Part shown: piece after piece, positions 6,238-13,383 of the stretch
How the letters are laid out: each line of letters opens with the position of its first letter
Position numbering within the stretch: the stretch's first letter is position 1
NCBI GenBank assembly: GCA_018057635.1
Contig: JAGPDJ010000030.1
Span: 1-13,509, forward strand
From: Ferruginibacter sp.
Lineage (GTDB): Bacteria > Bacteroidota > Bacteroidia > Chitinophagales > Chitinophagaceae
Direction: 5' to 3'
Length of the DNA stretch: 13,509 bases
Program-made: the position numbers and the translations under genes
The notes under the pieces: generated by a model
What the model was told of the DNA's origin: nothing
Databases searched by the model: none
Seen by the model: the letters and a program-made list of their open reading frames with translations, nothing else

Positions 6238-8787
6238 TTATAAGTTAACACTGGCGCTACCCTTCCGCCTGTTAACTTCCACGCCATTTCCCAGTAAACC
6301 GCCGGTGCCTATGCGAATTGCAGTACGGCTGTGTTTGCCATTTTCAAATGCAGCTACCACATCTACGCGGAGTATTTTAAAAATATTCTCCAGGCCGGCA
6401 AATACTTCAATATAATTACTCTGCCTGTCAACATAAAATGTATTGGTACCAGCTACAAGGAACCAGCCCAACCTTTTAAATAAAGGTATCTTATTGGTGA
6501 GCAAACCATTGAAATGATGTTCCAGGTGTGCAATTCCATAAAATTGTTCCGTTGTACTGTAAGCATAGTATTTTACCAATTGAAAGCTATTCACATATTC
6601 ACTGGCAGTAACTGCTTCATTACCGTTGAAATGCTGGTAATCCTGAATATTCACTTTCTTATTATTTAAAAAACCACCTACGCCTAACCGGTATTTCAAT
6701 GAACCGGCAAGCTTGAAATTCTTATCATCATTGATGGCCAGTTTCCATCTGTCAAAATCAACATCACTTCCAAAAATATTTTTTACACCCTTGCTGTAAC
6801 CAAATGTAAATGTGGGGTATTTCGATCCAAGAGAAATCTTACTGTTGGGTAACTGGATGTATTTTTGCCCCGGCCTGAAACTTATATTAAAAGAAACAAT
6901 AAATGCCTGGTGCGGAAATATTTCTGCCGCTTTTACCCGTTCTGCCGGGAAATTAGGTGTTATCCTGATACTGTCTTTCTTAAAAAAAGTATATTTCGTT
7001 ATATTATTCAGTGGTATCCTGTCTTCATACAACATATTCATATTAAACCGCACACCGCTTTCAAATCGTTTTGAAAACTGAATGCTGCCAAAGTAATTCT
7101 CATATGTTTTTATATAATTATTACCATATAAAAGGATACTCAGGCTATTTACAAAAGGGAGCAAAGAGTTGTCTTTGTTATATTCACTTACTCTTTTCCC
7201 GCCGCTGAATATAAATGCAAAACACTTTAATTTTTTATCTGAATCCAGGTCGCTTGTTCTTAGTACAACATTTGCCCAGGCATTCAAATGGGTATTACTG
7301 AAACCATATCGCAGGTTAGGTTCAATAGAAAGGTTTGTTTTTATTTTCTTGAGATAGGTATTAAAACCGGCATTGATGTTAAGCACCACCCCTTCGGCAT
7401 TGTTATATTCAATATTTTGTATAGGTGAAGCTATATTCCAGGTAAAAGATTGCTTCGTACTGTAATGTGTACGCCGGATGCCGCTCCACAGGGCTTTTAA
7501 AGGCTTGATCTTACCTTGCTTTTTGTTTAATGAATCAACAACTTTTTTTGAGAGGATTGAATCTTTCTGAGATTCGTAAATACTGTCTTTTATAATATAA
7601 TCTTTTTGTTCTTCCGGTTCAAGCGGAACAGGCCTGGTATTGTCCCAGTATTCTTTAGATTTTTTATTCACCCCTGTATCGTAACGGATCACAATCCGGT
7701 CGAAGAATTTTTTGTTGAAAACCGGGTTGATTTCATAATTGGAATACACACTTAAAAAATTTCCAACAGCATCTATTTTAAACTGGTTAAAATTAAAATG
7801 CAGCAGCTGGCTCTTTACTCTCCAAATATTATCGGTAACGGGTACATGTTGTTGCCTTATTTGCAACGTATCCATCAGCTCCAGTTGAGATGTTTTAGTT
7901 AACAGGAGATCAAAGCTATGAATCCTCCAGTCGCCATCAGTAATATTTATTACCCCGTTAAACAATGGTTCGTAGTTCCTGCGTGGAATTACTTTGATAC
8001 TGTTGATTGCTTTACCGTTCTCAAAAAAAGTTCCGAGGAATTTGAATTTATAATAACGGATAGCACCATCAGCTATAGGTGAAATAAATCCTCTTGGATT
8101 AATGGTATTTTGAAATACGTTTACATTATTTGTATACAAACTAATAAAAGCAGGAAAAGTAAATCCAAAATCGCCGCTTCCGCTAACCCTGCTGCTGATC
8201 ACATCCATTTTGAATTTATCGGGCATCTTAATATTTACTTTAGCAACAGATTCTGATAAATAAACGATTCCTTTCCCGGATGAATCAAGTTTCAATTCAT
8301 TTCTTTCTTCTTCAGGAATTTTTCTGCCCAATATTTTTTCCGGAAGGTTTCGTAATTTGATCATATCCTTTGTATACAGATCACAGGTAAATGCTTCAAC
8401 CTGTGAAAAATAATAAGGCCGCTTTTTAATGGCCTGCCTGATGATCTCGTAAGCCGGATCTTCTGCCCCGGTCTTTACAATAACTTCCTTCATTAATAGC
8501 TTTTGAGCTTCCAGTATAAAGGTTACTTCTGTGTCTTTAGTAATAGTGACGGTTTTTTCAGTAGCAGAATAACCAATGTACTGGCAAACCAAAGTATATG
8601 TACCCGGCGAAACATTAAAAGAATAATTTGCTTTATTGTTGGCACTCGTTCCCAATGAACTTCCTTTTATTGTTATGGAAGCAAAAGGCAGCAGGTCGCC
8701 TGTAGCATTAAAAACGGTACCAAAAATTTTTTGTGCTGAAGTGTTAAGTGATAAAAGCAGAAAAAGAATAAAGTAAATAAATCTCAT
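6238..8787 (-). CDS. DUF5686-type outer-membrane protein with N-terminal carboxypeptidase-regulatory-like domain
   Basis: The 849-residue protein has a signal peptide (1-18, ending NTSAQ), a CarboxypepD_reg-like domain at about 20-95 (IFGTVFNATGDLLPFASITI...PGTYTLVCQYIGY) and then the start of the DUF5686 region (EDPAYEIIRQAIKKRPYY..QVEAFTCDLYTKDMIKL, about 109-146). The remainder is rich in alternating hydrophobic/aromatic strands (e.g. SLKYRLGVGGFLNNKKV) and ends GVEVNRRKGSASVNL, consistent with an outer-membrane beta-barrel. The family is widespread in Bacteroidota and has no settled biochemical role; it resembles TonB-receptor-like and TamA/BamA-like surface proteins in having a soluble N-terminal part and a barrel. 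It lies 73 bp after the small membrane protein gene on the same strand. Domain call firm, function unknown. Confidence 0.85.
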   Translation of the reverse strand: MRFIYFILFLLLSLNTSAQKIFGTVFNATGDLLPFASITIKGSSLGTSANNKANYSFNVSPGTYTLVCQYIGYSATEKTVTITKDTEVTFILEAQKLLMKEVIVKTGAEDPAYEIIRQAIKKRPYYFSQVEAFTCDLYTKDMIKLRNLPEKILGRKIPEEERNELKLDSSGKGIVYLSESVAKVNIKMPDKFKMDVISSRVSGSGDFGFTFPAFISLYTNNVNVFQNTINPRGFISPIADGAIRYYKFKFLGTFFENGKAINSIKVIPRRNYEPLFNGVINITDGDWRIHSFDLLLTKTSQLELMDTLQIRQQHVPVTDNIWRVKSQLLHFNFNQFKIDAVGNFLSVYSNYEINPVFNKKFFDRIVIRYDTGVNKKSKEYWDNTRPVPLEPEEQKDYIIKDSIYESQKDSILSKKVVDSLNKKQGKIKPLKALWSGIRRTHYSTKQSFTWNIASPIQNIEYNNAEGVVLNINAGFNTYLKKIKTNLSIEPNLRYGFSNTHLNAWANVVLRTSDLDSDKKLKCFAFIFSGGKRVSEYNKDNSLLPFVNSLSILLYGNNYIKTYENYFGSIQFSKRFESGVRFNMNMLYEDRIPLNNITKYTFFKKDSIRITPNFPAERVKAAEIFPHQAFIVSFNISFRPGQKYIQLPNSKISLGSKYPTFTFGYSKGVKNIFGSDVDFDRWKLAINDDKNFKLAGSLKYRLGVGGFLNNKKVNIQDYQHFNGNEAVTASEYVNSFQLVKYYAYSTTEQFYGIAHLEHHFNGLLTNKIPLFKRLGWFLVAGTNTFYVDRQSNYIEVFAGLENIFKILRVDVVAAFENGKHSRTAIRIGTGGLLGNGVEVNRRKGSASVNL

Positions 8788-8821
8788 AAATCATGTTGCA
8801 AGTAAACGAAATTAACTTCCC

Positions 8822-8840
8822 TAATGTTATGGAAACATTA
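8822..8840. repeat. Short hairpin in the gap before the DUF5686-type gene
   Basis: TAATGTT (8822-8828) and AACATTA (8834-8840) pair around the loop ATGGA. It lies between the stop of the 115-aa membrane protein gene and the start of the next gene. There is no T-tract, so its role is unclear. Confidence 0.2.
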
Positions 8841-8860
8841 AAAGATGAAAGCCATTCCAA

Positions 8861-9208
8861 CTATTTTCCTGTTCTTCTGATAAAACTGCCTGATAAAGCT
8901 GCAAATCCGCCAACAATTGCACCTATCAACCCGGTTACAAGCATAAGTAAATAAGGATCATCTTTCTTAATAATAAGCATAGATATTTTATGTGCCAGGA
9001 TATGATCGTTGTTGTAACTGATCCAGAAACTCAATCCGCCCCATAAAAAGAATAATGCAAGGAAACCACTCATAAATGCTTTCCCTGCACTTTGATGAAT
9101 AAGTGCTGAAACAATAAAACATACGATGGCTATGCTCCACCACGGAAAATACAGGCAAGCGGCAAAACTCAGCAAGGCCATCAATAAAAAAGATATGGTG
9201 AATTTCAT
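8861..9208 (-). CDS. Hypothetical four-helix membrane protein, 115 aa
   Basis: The protein has 115 residues with four hydrophobic segments at about 5-20, 23-40, 44-64 and 85-108. The loop between helices 3 and 4 is hydrophilic (SYNNDHILAHKIS...KKDDPY) and the C-terminus is basic (SFIRRTGK), so both ends are probably cytoplasmic. I do not recognise a named family; similar short proteins are common, unnamed, in Bacteroidota. The start ATG at 9206-9208 gives MKFTISFLLMALLSFAAC, which could also be read as a lipoprotein-like signal with Cys18, but the residues after it stay hydrophobic, so a membrane helix is more likely. It sits between the acylase gene (98 bp upstream) and the DUF5686-type gene (73 bp downstream) on the same strand. 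No function is assigned. Confidence 0.75.
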   Translation of the reverse strand: MKFTISFLLMALLSFAACLYFPWWSIAIVCFIVSALIHQSAGKAFMSGFLALFFLWGGLSFWISYNNDHILAHKISMLIIKKDDPYLLMLVTGLIGAIVGGFAALSGSFIRRTGK

Positions 9209-9231
9209 GGGTTGTTTGTTGGTTTTATACA

Positions 9232-9263
9232 GTTTACTTGTTTATTGGTTTACTTGTTTATTA
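9232..9263. repeat. 16-bp tandem repeat, two copies
   Basis: Unit 1 (9232-9247, GTTTACTTGTTTATTG) and unit 2 (9248-9263, the same but ending in A) are adjacent, followed by a partial GTTT. They lie 24 bp upstream of the 115-aa gene's start, in its presumed 5' region. Confidence 0.7.
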
Positions 9264-9306
9264 GTTTGAAAGAAAAAGTTCTTGTGAAATTTAAAGCACT
9301 AAAAAA

Positions 9307-11739
9307 TTAAGCTTTTTTAAATTTCAACTTTCCGATTATTCTTTTATCTGATTGTTCTGCTTTGGTCATCATCCATAGTTTGTAATATTTTCCATTAACC
9401 CACTGGTCAACAAAGCTGTCGTAATATTTACTTCCGGGGTTTCCACTCTGACCACCCGGGTAAACAGCATAAGCTTCTGTGTTTTTAGTGAGGCTTACCA
9501 CCATTCGCCAGCTTGGCCCATGATCACTCCTTGTTGCATTTATAATATGCCTTCCCCCGCCAATCGGCAAATGAAGCCGGCTGAATTCGGGAAGTTTCAA
9601 CAAGTGGCTAATATGTGTGTCTTTGTATTTTGCCCATTCCAGTTTATCTTCCAAAGCTGCTTTAGATAATTCGATCACTGCGTTTTTAAATGATGCAGTT
9701 ACAGCATCGGGTAAAGTTTCCATTTGAGTTGTAGTGATATTATCCAGAAATTTATACGCTGAATCTTTGAGTACAGATTCCAGTAAAGTACTTTCAAAAG
9801 GTTTTATAACAGGACCATTCATTTTTGCAAATTCATCATTAAACACTGTATCAAAAAAGCATTTCCATGTAATTGCAAAAATGGTAGCTCCTTTACTGGT
9901 TACATCATTTCTAAGATCCCATTTTTTAAGCAACCCGAAATATTTTCTTTCACTTTCATTTAATGCACCTTCATTTATGTTCTGCAGGAAAATGGGACGG
10001 GCCATTTCTGCAAATACATTGTAATTATCTGTTTGCATAGCCATCATATCTTGTGGGGTAATTTGCTGCATTGCTGATAATTTCCGGTTGATGATCAGTC
10101 CTCTTGGTGCAGGGTAATTATTACCCAGGTAGTATGGGTAAACTGAATCCGCCGGATGTTGGTTAGCACTGCTAACGAATCCTCTTTCCGGGTTGTATTG
10201 GAATGGCGTTTCATCCATAGGAATCATGCCCTGCCACATATAACTGCTATCTGTACCCGGCATGATGAAATCGCCCTGTCCCTTCCATTTGGCAGGAAAA
10301 TTGCCTTGTGTCCGGATGGCGATATCGCCACTTTTACAGGCAAAAACAACATTTTGACCGGGTGTTTGCAGGTTAACAACTGCTTTATTATAATCGTCAT
10401 AATTTTTAGCCCTGTTCAATATATGAAACAGTTTTAATTCATTAGTGGGATCATGAGCTGTCCAGCGTACGGCATAATTTTTCCCATTTCCGTTTCTTTT
10501 TCCGCTGAAAGATTTGTCATACATAACGGGACCGAATAAGGTATAAGCAACTGTATCAATAAAATCGGGTTTGCCGGAAATTTTTATTTGTTCATAACGG
10601 AAAGTAGTTTTCTTCCATTCGTTGTTAAACCAATATTCCTGCCTGGTTTCATCTTTAAAACGTATTTCGTAATAATCCCTCACATCACGTCCGCCGTTAG
10701 TAAATCCAAAAGCGCAACTGTCGTTAAATCCGATGATCACATTTGGTGCGCCGGGGAATGTTGCACCATAGGCGTTATATGATGGCGTGCTTATTTGCAT
10801 TTCAAACCATATAGAGGGGAAATTCAAACCAAGATGCGGATCGTTGCATAAAATGGGTGCCCCGCTTTTTGTTTTGGAACCACTAACTGCCCAGTTATTG
10901 CTGCCATTGTCCCTATCAGGTTTGTTATTTTCTTCCACATTTATGCTGTCTTTTTTAAAATACAGGGAATCTGCATCGGCCGGAATTGTAACTTTTATTT
11001 TAGGTTCCGGGTAAATTGTTCCTTTTGGAATAATAGGATCCATTGAATCCTGGTAAACCGGGAACAGTTTGGCAAAATCATCCTTATTAAAAAAGCTGAA
11101 TGCATTAGTCATTTCCAGGTCATTTTCACCTGCAGCCAGATCAAAAGCCATATACTTTAAAAATAAGGCAGTTTTAAAATTGCTCCATTTTTCCGGTTTG
11201 TAACCAAGCAGTTTATATTCCAATGGTAATTTGCTTACAGTAAGACTTTCAATATAAGCATTAACCCCGGCTGTATAAGCATCACATTCTTTTTTGGTAG
11301 TTTCATCTGATTCCATTTCCCGCAGTGAATTCTCAGCGCCATAAACCATTCCGAGTCTCCTGAATTCACGATCATGGTTCAACGCCACATCTCCAACTAC
11401 TTCACTTACCCTTCCGGCAGCAGACAGTGTTTGTAATTCCATTTGCCATAAACGGAATTTTGCATGAATATAACCCTGAACAAATAAAGCATCAATGTCA
11501 TTATCAGCAAAAATATGAGGCACAAGGCGGTCATCAAAAAAGACATTCACATTTCCATTAAGTGCAGGGATAGAAATTTCAGCATCATAAGTCTCATTGA
11601 TGGGCTCTGCATTTTGCCACAATCCTTCCTGGGGTGATAGTAATTTACCCAGGGGTGCCGGTAACAGCGTTTTTGTATTCAGTATGTAACATAAAGCTGT
11701 TGTGATAACAGCAAACAATAATGAAAGGAAAATTCTCAT
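9307..11739 (-). CDS. Penicillin acylase family protein (Ntn hydrolase)
   Basis: Members hydrolyse amide bonds of acylated compounds such as beta-lactams or acyl-homoserine lactones after self-cleavage into alpha and beta chains. The 810-residue protein has an N-terminal hydrophobic segment (1-20) that suggests export to the periplasm or membrane anchoring. The alpha-chain motif RLVPHIFADNDIDALFVQGY (71-90) and RLWQMELQ (96-103) precede a low-complexity spacer (about 252-278). The nucleophile is Ser280 in NGSNNWAVSGSKTKSG (codon 10900-10902), so the cleavage should fall between Gly279 and Ser280. NDPHLGL (299-305) and SDHGPSWRM (738-746) are family hallmarks, and GGQSGNPGSKYYDSF (762-776) lies near the end. 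Length is typical for the family. It is the first of four same-strand genes and is divergent from miaE across 114 bp. The substrate cannot be deduced. Confidence 0.93.
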   Translation of the reverse strand: MRIFLSLLFAVITTALCYILNTKTLLPAPLGKLLSPQEGLWQNAEPINETYDAEISIPALNGNVNVFFDDRLVPHIFADNDIDALFVQGYIHAKFRLWQMELQTLSAAGRVSEVVGDVALNHDREFRRLGMVYGAENSLREMESDETTKKECDAYTAGVNAYIESLTVSKLPLEYKLLGYKPEKWSNFKTALFLKYMAFDLAAGENDLEMTNAFSFFNKDDFAKLFPVYQDSMDPIIPKGTIYPEPKIKVTIPADADSLYFKKDSINVEENNKPDRDNGSNNWAVSGSKTKSGAPILCNDPHLGLNFPSIWFEMQISTPSYNAYGATFPGAPNVIIGFNDSCAFGFTNGGRDVRDYYEIRFKDETRQEYWFNNEWKKTTFRYEQIKISGKPDFIDTVAYTLFGPVMYDKSFSGKRNGNGKNYAVRWTAHDPTNELKLFHILNRAKNYDDYNKAVVNLQTPGQNVVFACKSGDIAIRTQGNFPAKWKGQGDFIMPGTDSSYMWQGMIPMDETPFQYNPERGFVSSANQHPADSVYPYYLGNNYPAPRGLIINRKLSAMQQITPQDMMAMQTDNYNVFAEMARPIFLQNINEGALNESERKYFGLLKKWDLRNDVTSKGATIFAITWKCFFDTVFNDEFAKMNGPVIKPFESTLLESVLKDSAYKFLDNITTTQMETLPDAVTASFKNAVIELSKAALEDKLEWAKYKDTHISHLLKLPEFSRLHLPIGGGRHIINATRSDHGPSWRMVVSLTKNTEAYAVYPGGQSGNPGSKYYDSFVDQWVNGKYYKLWMMTKAEQSDKRIIGKLKFKKA

Positions 11740-11742
11740 ATT

Positions 11743-11757
11743 CAGGTTTGAAACCTG
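11743..11757. promoter_or_regulatory. Perfect 15-bp palindrome immediately before the acylase start codon
   Basis: CAGGTTT and AAACCTG flank a central G at 11750. The palindrome ends 3 bp before the acylase ATG (11737-11739) and is about 97 bp from miaE. Its symmetry and position suggest a repressor operator, or a hairpin covering the translation start. No regulator gene is nearby. Confidence 0.35.
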
Positions 11758-11841
11758 TAAATTAATTAAAATATCAATTAGCCCTGCATGTTTTACGTTT
11801 ACAATGAATATTGATCTGCTTACTTTTTTTGTTCAAAACTG

Positions 11842-11849
11842 TATTTTTG
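11842..11849 (+). promoter_or_regulatory. Exact TAnnTTTG -7 box of miaE
   Basis: TATTTTTG matches the Bacteroidota -7 consensus at every fixed position and ends 4 bp before the miaE ATG. Transcription from it would start at or next to the start codon, giving a leaderless or nearly leaderless mRNA. No TTG at the expected -33 distance was seen. Confidence 0.45.
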
Positions 11850-11853
11850 CCGC

Positions 11854-12468
11854 ATGAATGAGAATCTAAGTGAACACACCAGGAATATTTTAGGGCTGCA
11901 ATTGCCTACAGACCCGAGATGGGTGAACCTGGCCGAACTACAACTTGAAGATATTTTAACAGATCATGCCTATTGCGAACAAAAAGCAGCTACGACCTGT
12001 ATCAGTTTAATTCAAAAAAATCCTGAGAAAGCGTTGATGGTTGAAGAACTAAGCCCAATTGTAACAGAAGAATGGGGTCATTTCCGCATGGTATTAGCAG
12101 AACTTAAGAAACGAAATTTACAATTGGGCAGGCAACGTAAAGATGTATATGTGAATAAATTACTTGATTTCCGGGTTAAAGGGGGAAGCAGGGATGAAAG
12201 TTTCCTGGACCAGATGCTTATTATGGCACTTATAGAAGCCAGAAGTTGTGAACGTTTTAAAAGGTTAAGTGAGGGATTGGATGATGCCTATATGAGAAGG
12301 TTTTACCGCAAATTCATGGAAAGTGAAGCAGGCCACTATACTTTGTTTATAAATCTTGCAGAATATTATATTGACAAAAAGGTTGTGCGAAAAAGATGGG
12401 CAGAATGGCTGGTATATGAAAAAGAACTAATGAACAGCCAGGAAGTAAGGGGTGACAGGATACATTAA
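11854..12468 (+). CDS. miaE: tRNA 2-methylthio-N6-isopentenyladenosine(37) hydroxylase MiaE
   Basis: MiaE is a diiron monooxygenase that uses O2 to hydroxylate ms2i6A at position 37, next to the anticodon, giving ms2io6A. The 204-residue protein is a helical ferritin-like fold with candidate iron ligands in order: Glu42 (YCEQKAA), Glu73 and His76 (EEWGHF), Glu128 (EARSCERF, with Glu133 as alternative), Glu158 and His161 (ESEAGHY). The paired ExxH motifs and the strings LPTDPRW (17-23) and LIEARSCERF (126-135) are diagnostic of the family. Its length matches the shorter bacterial form. The ATG at 11854 follows an exact -7 box by 4 bp. It is divergent from the acylase gene and its stop lies 101 bp before the transposase-like gene; a separate transcript is likely. 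MiaA and MiaB, which make its substrate, are not in the window. Confidence 0.95.
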   Translation: MNENLSEHTRNILGLQLPTDPRWVNLAELQLEDILTDHAYCEQKAATTCISLIQKNPEKALMVEELSPIVTEEWGHFRMVLAELKKRNLQLGRQRKDVYVNKLLDFRVKGGSRDESFLDQMLIMALIEARSCERFKRLSEGLDDAYMRRFYRKFMESEAGHYTLFINLAEYYIDKKVVRKRWAEWLVYEKELMNSQEVRGDRIH

Positions 12469-12504
12469 TACAACTGTAATTTTTGATTAAAATCTCCTTT
12501 TATA

Positions 12505-12529
12505 TTGTTGTTTTCAACGAATTATTTTG
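12505..12529 (+). terminator. Weak candidate terminator after miaE
   Basis: TTGTTG (12505-12510) pairs with CAACGA (12515-12520), with one G-U pair, around a TTTT loop. It is followed by ATTATTTTG. The stem is short and the T-run interrupted, so this is a low-confidence call. Confidence 0.25.
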
Positions 12530-12536
12530 AGAATAC

Positions 12537-12566
12537 AGGTGAAGTTTTGCACAAAAGATTTCACCT
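12537..12566 (+). promoter_or_regulatory. Hairpin directly upstream of the transposase-like gene; possible left-end palindrome
   Basis: A 12-bp stem pairs 12537-12548 (AGGTGAAGTTTT) with 12555-12566 (AAGATTTCACCT), with two G-U pairs at 12544/12559 and 12546/12557 and a 6-nt loop GCACAA. It ends 3 bp before the ATG at 12570. The right side (12552-12566) matches the downstream repeat core at 12 of 15 positions in the same orientation. It could be a translational control hairpin, a recognition site for the HUH protein, or both. Confidence 0.5.
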
Positions 12567-12569
12567 CAA

Positions 12570-13232
12570 ATGATCAAAATAAAATACAAAGCTGCATTCA
12601 TAGAAAATGAGTGCTATCATATTTATAACAGGACTAATAACCAAGAGCTATTATACAGGAATGATATAAATTATAGTTATTTTTTAAAGAAATTTGAAGA
12701 AATAACAGTTGGTTATTTATACCTGTATTCCTGGAACCTGCAACCAACTCATTTCCATTTGTGTGTAAAAGTTAAAAGTTTTGAAGCAATAATCAACTAC
12801 ATAAATACAAAGTCAGTGAAGGATCTCTGTGTTACAGAGAAAAAGTTCAAGCGTAATAAGGCAACGATTCACGAATTAATAGACAATGTTTTTCAGCGGT
12901 TCCTGATTTCATATTGCATGTCGTATAACAGCATGTATGATAGAAAGGGCAATTTGTTACACCGTCCATTTAAGCATATCCATGTGAATAAAGAAAGTCA
13001 ATTTACACAAACAATCATATACATAAATGCCAATGCAGTTAAGCATAATATCGTGAAAGATATTAGTGATTACAAATGGTCATCGTATCACACGATAATA
13101 TCAGACATTAAAACAAATCTGTGCAGAAATGAAATATTGGAATGGTTTGGAGGGAGGGATCAGTTTATAAAAACAATGAAGGAACAAACAGCTTATTATT
13201 ATTCCTGTGAGACCGGAATTGAGGAGGAATAA
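12570..13232 (+). CDS. REP-associated tyrosine transposase-like protein (RAYT, Y1/IS200-like HUH family)
   Basis: RAYTs are single-copy, domesticated relatives of IS200/IS605 transposases that nick single-stranded DNA at palindromic REP sequences. The 220-residue protein shows NECYHIYNRTNNQ (13-25, the first strand), a His-hydrophobic-His motif THFHLCVK (60-67, His61 and His63 as metal ligands), GNLLHRPFKHIHV (127-139), YINANAVKHN (151-160, with Tyr151 as candidate catalytic tyrosine) and KWSSYH (169-174). The C-terminal EILEWFGGRDQFIKTM (188-203) is of the kind seen in Bacteroidota members. Most relatives have 'NHVH/NHFH' where this one has THFH. All catalytic elements are present, so it appears intact. 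A hairpin precedes its start, and its stop codon overlaps the first of four palindromic repeats. It is more AT-rich than miaE, as judged by eye. No terminal features of a complete insertion sequence were found. Confidence 0.88.
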   Translation: MIKIKYKAAFIENECYHIYNRTNNQELLYRNDINYSYFLKKFEEITVGYLYLYSWNLQPTHFHLCVKVKSFEAIINYINTKSVKDLCVTEKKFKRNKATIHELIDNVFQRFLISYCMSYNSMYDRKGNLLHRPFKHIHVNKESQFTQTIIYINANAVKHNIVKDISDYKWSSYHTIISDIKTNLCRNEILEWFGGRDQFIKTMKEQTAYYYSCETGIEEE

Positions 13233-13245
13233 AAAGATGTCATCT
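13231..13245 (+). repeat. REP-like copy 1 (forward)
   Basis: Core AAAAAGATGTCATCT followed by ACTTTTTG. Its first two bases are the last two bases of the transposase-like gene's TAA stop codon. Confidence 0.8.
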
Positions 13246-13271
13246 ACTTTTTGAAGCGGTAAATTAAGTGG

Positions 13272-13298
13272 TAATAAAAAGATGACATCTTTTTATTA
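13272..13298 (-). repeat. REP-like copy 2 (reverse), longest perfect palindrome; likely terminator
   Basis: Arms TAATAAAAAGATG (13272-13284) and CATCTTTTTATTA (13286-13298) are perfectly complementary over 13 bp around a single central A. Because of the T-run in the right arm it could end plus-strand transcription from the transposase-like gene, and by symmetry minus-strand transcription as well. Confidence 0.8.
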
Positions 13299-13332
13299 AT
13301 ATTGCAACAAATTGAATATCATTCAATTACAA

Positions 13333-13366
13333 GGCTTTTTACCAGATGACATCTTTTTTTAAAGCC
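13333..13366 (-). repeat. REP-like copy 3 (reverse) nested in an outer inverted repeat
   Basis: The inner palindrome AGATGACATCT (13344-13354) lies inside outer arms GGCTTT (13333-13338) and AAAGCC (13361-13366). The unpaired TTACC on the left and a T-run on the right form an internal loop. The layout resembles the stem-bulge-stem of classical REP sequences. Confidence 0.75.
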
Positions 13367-13383
13367 CTAAATGATCAACATTT

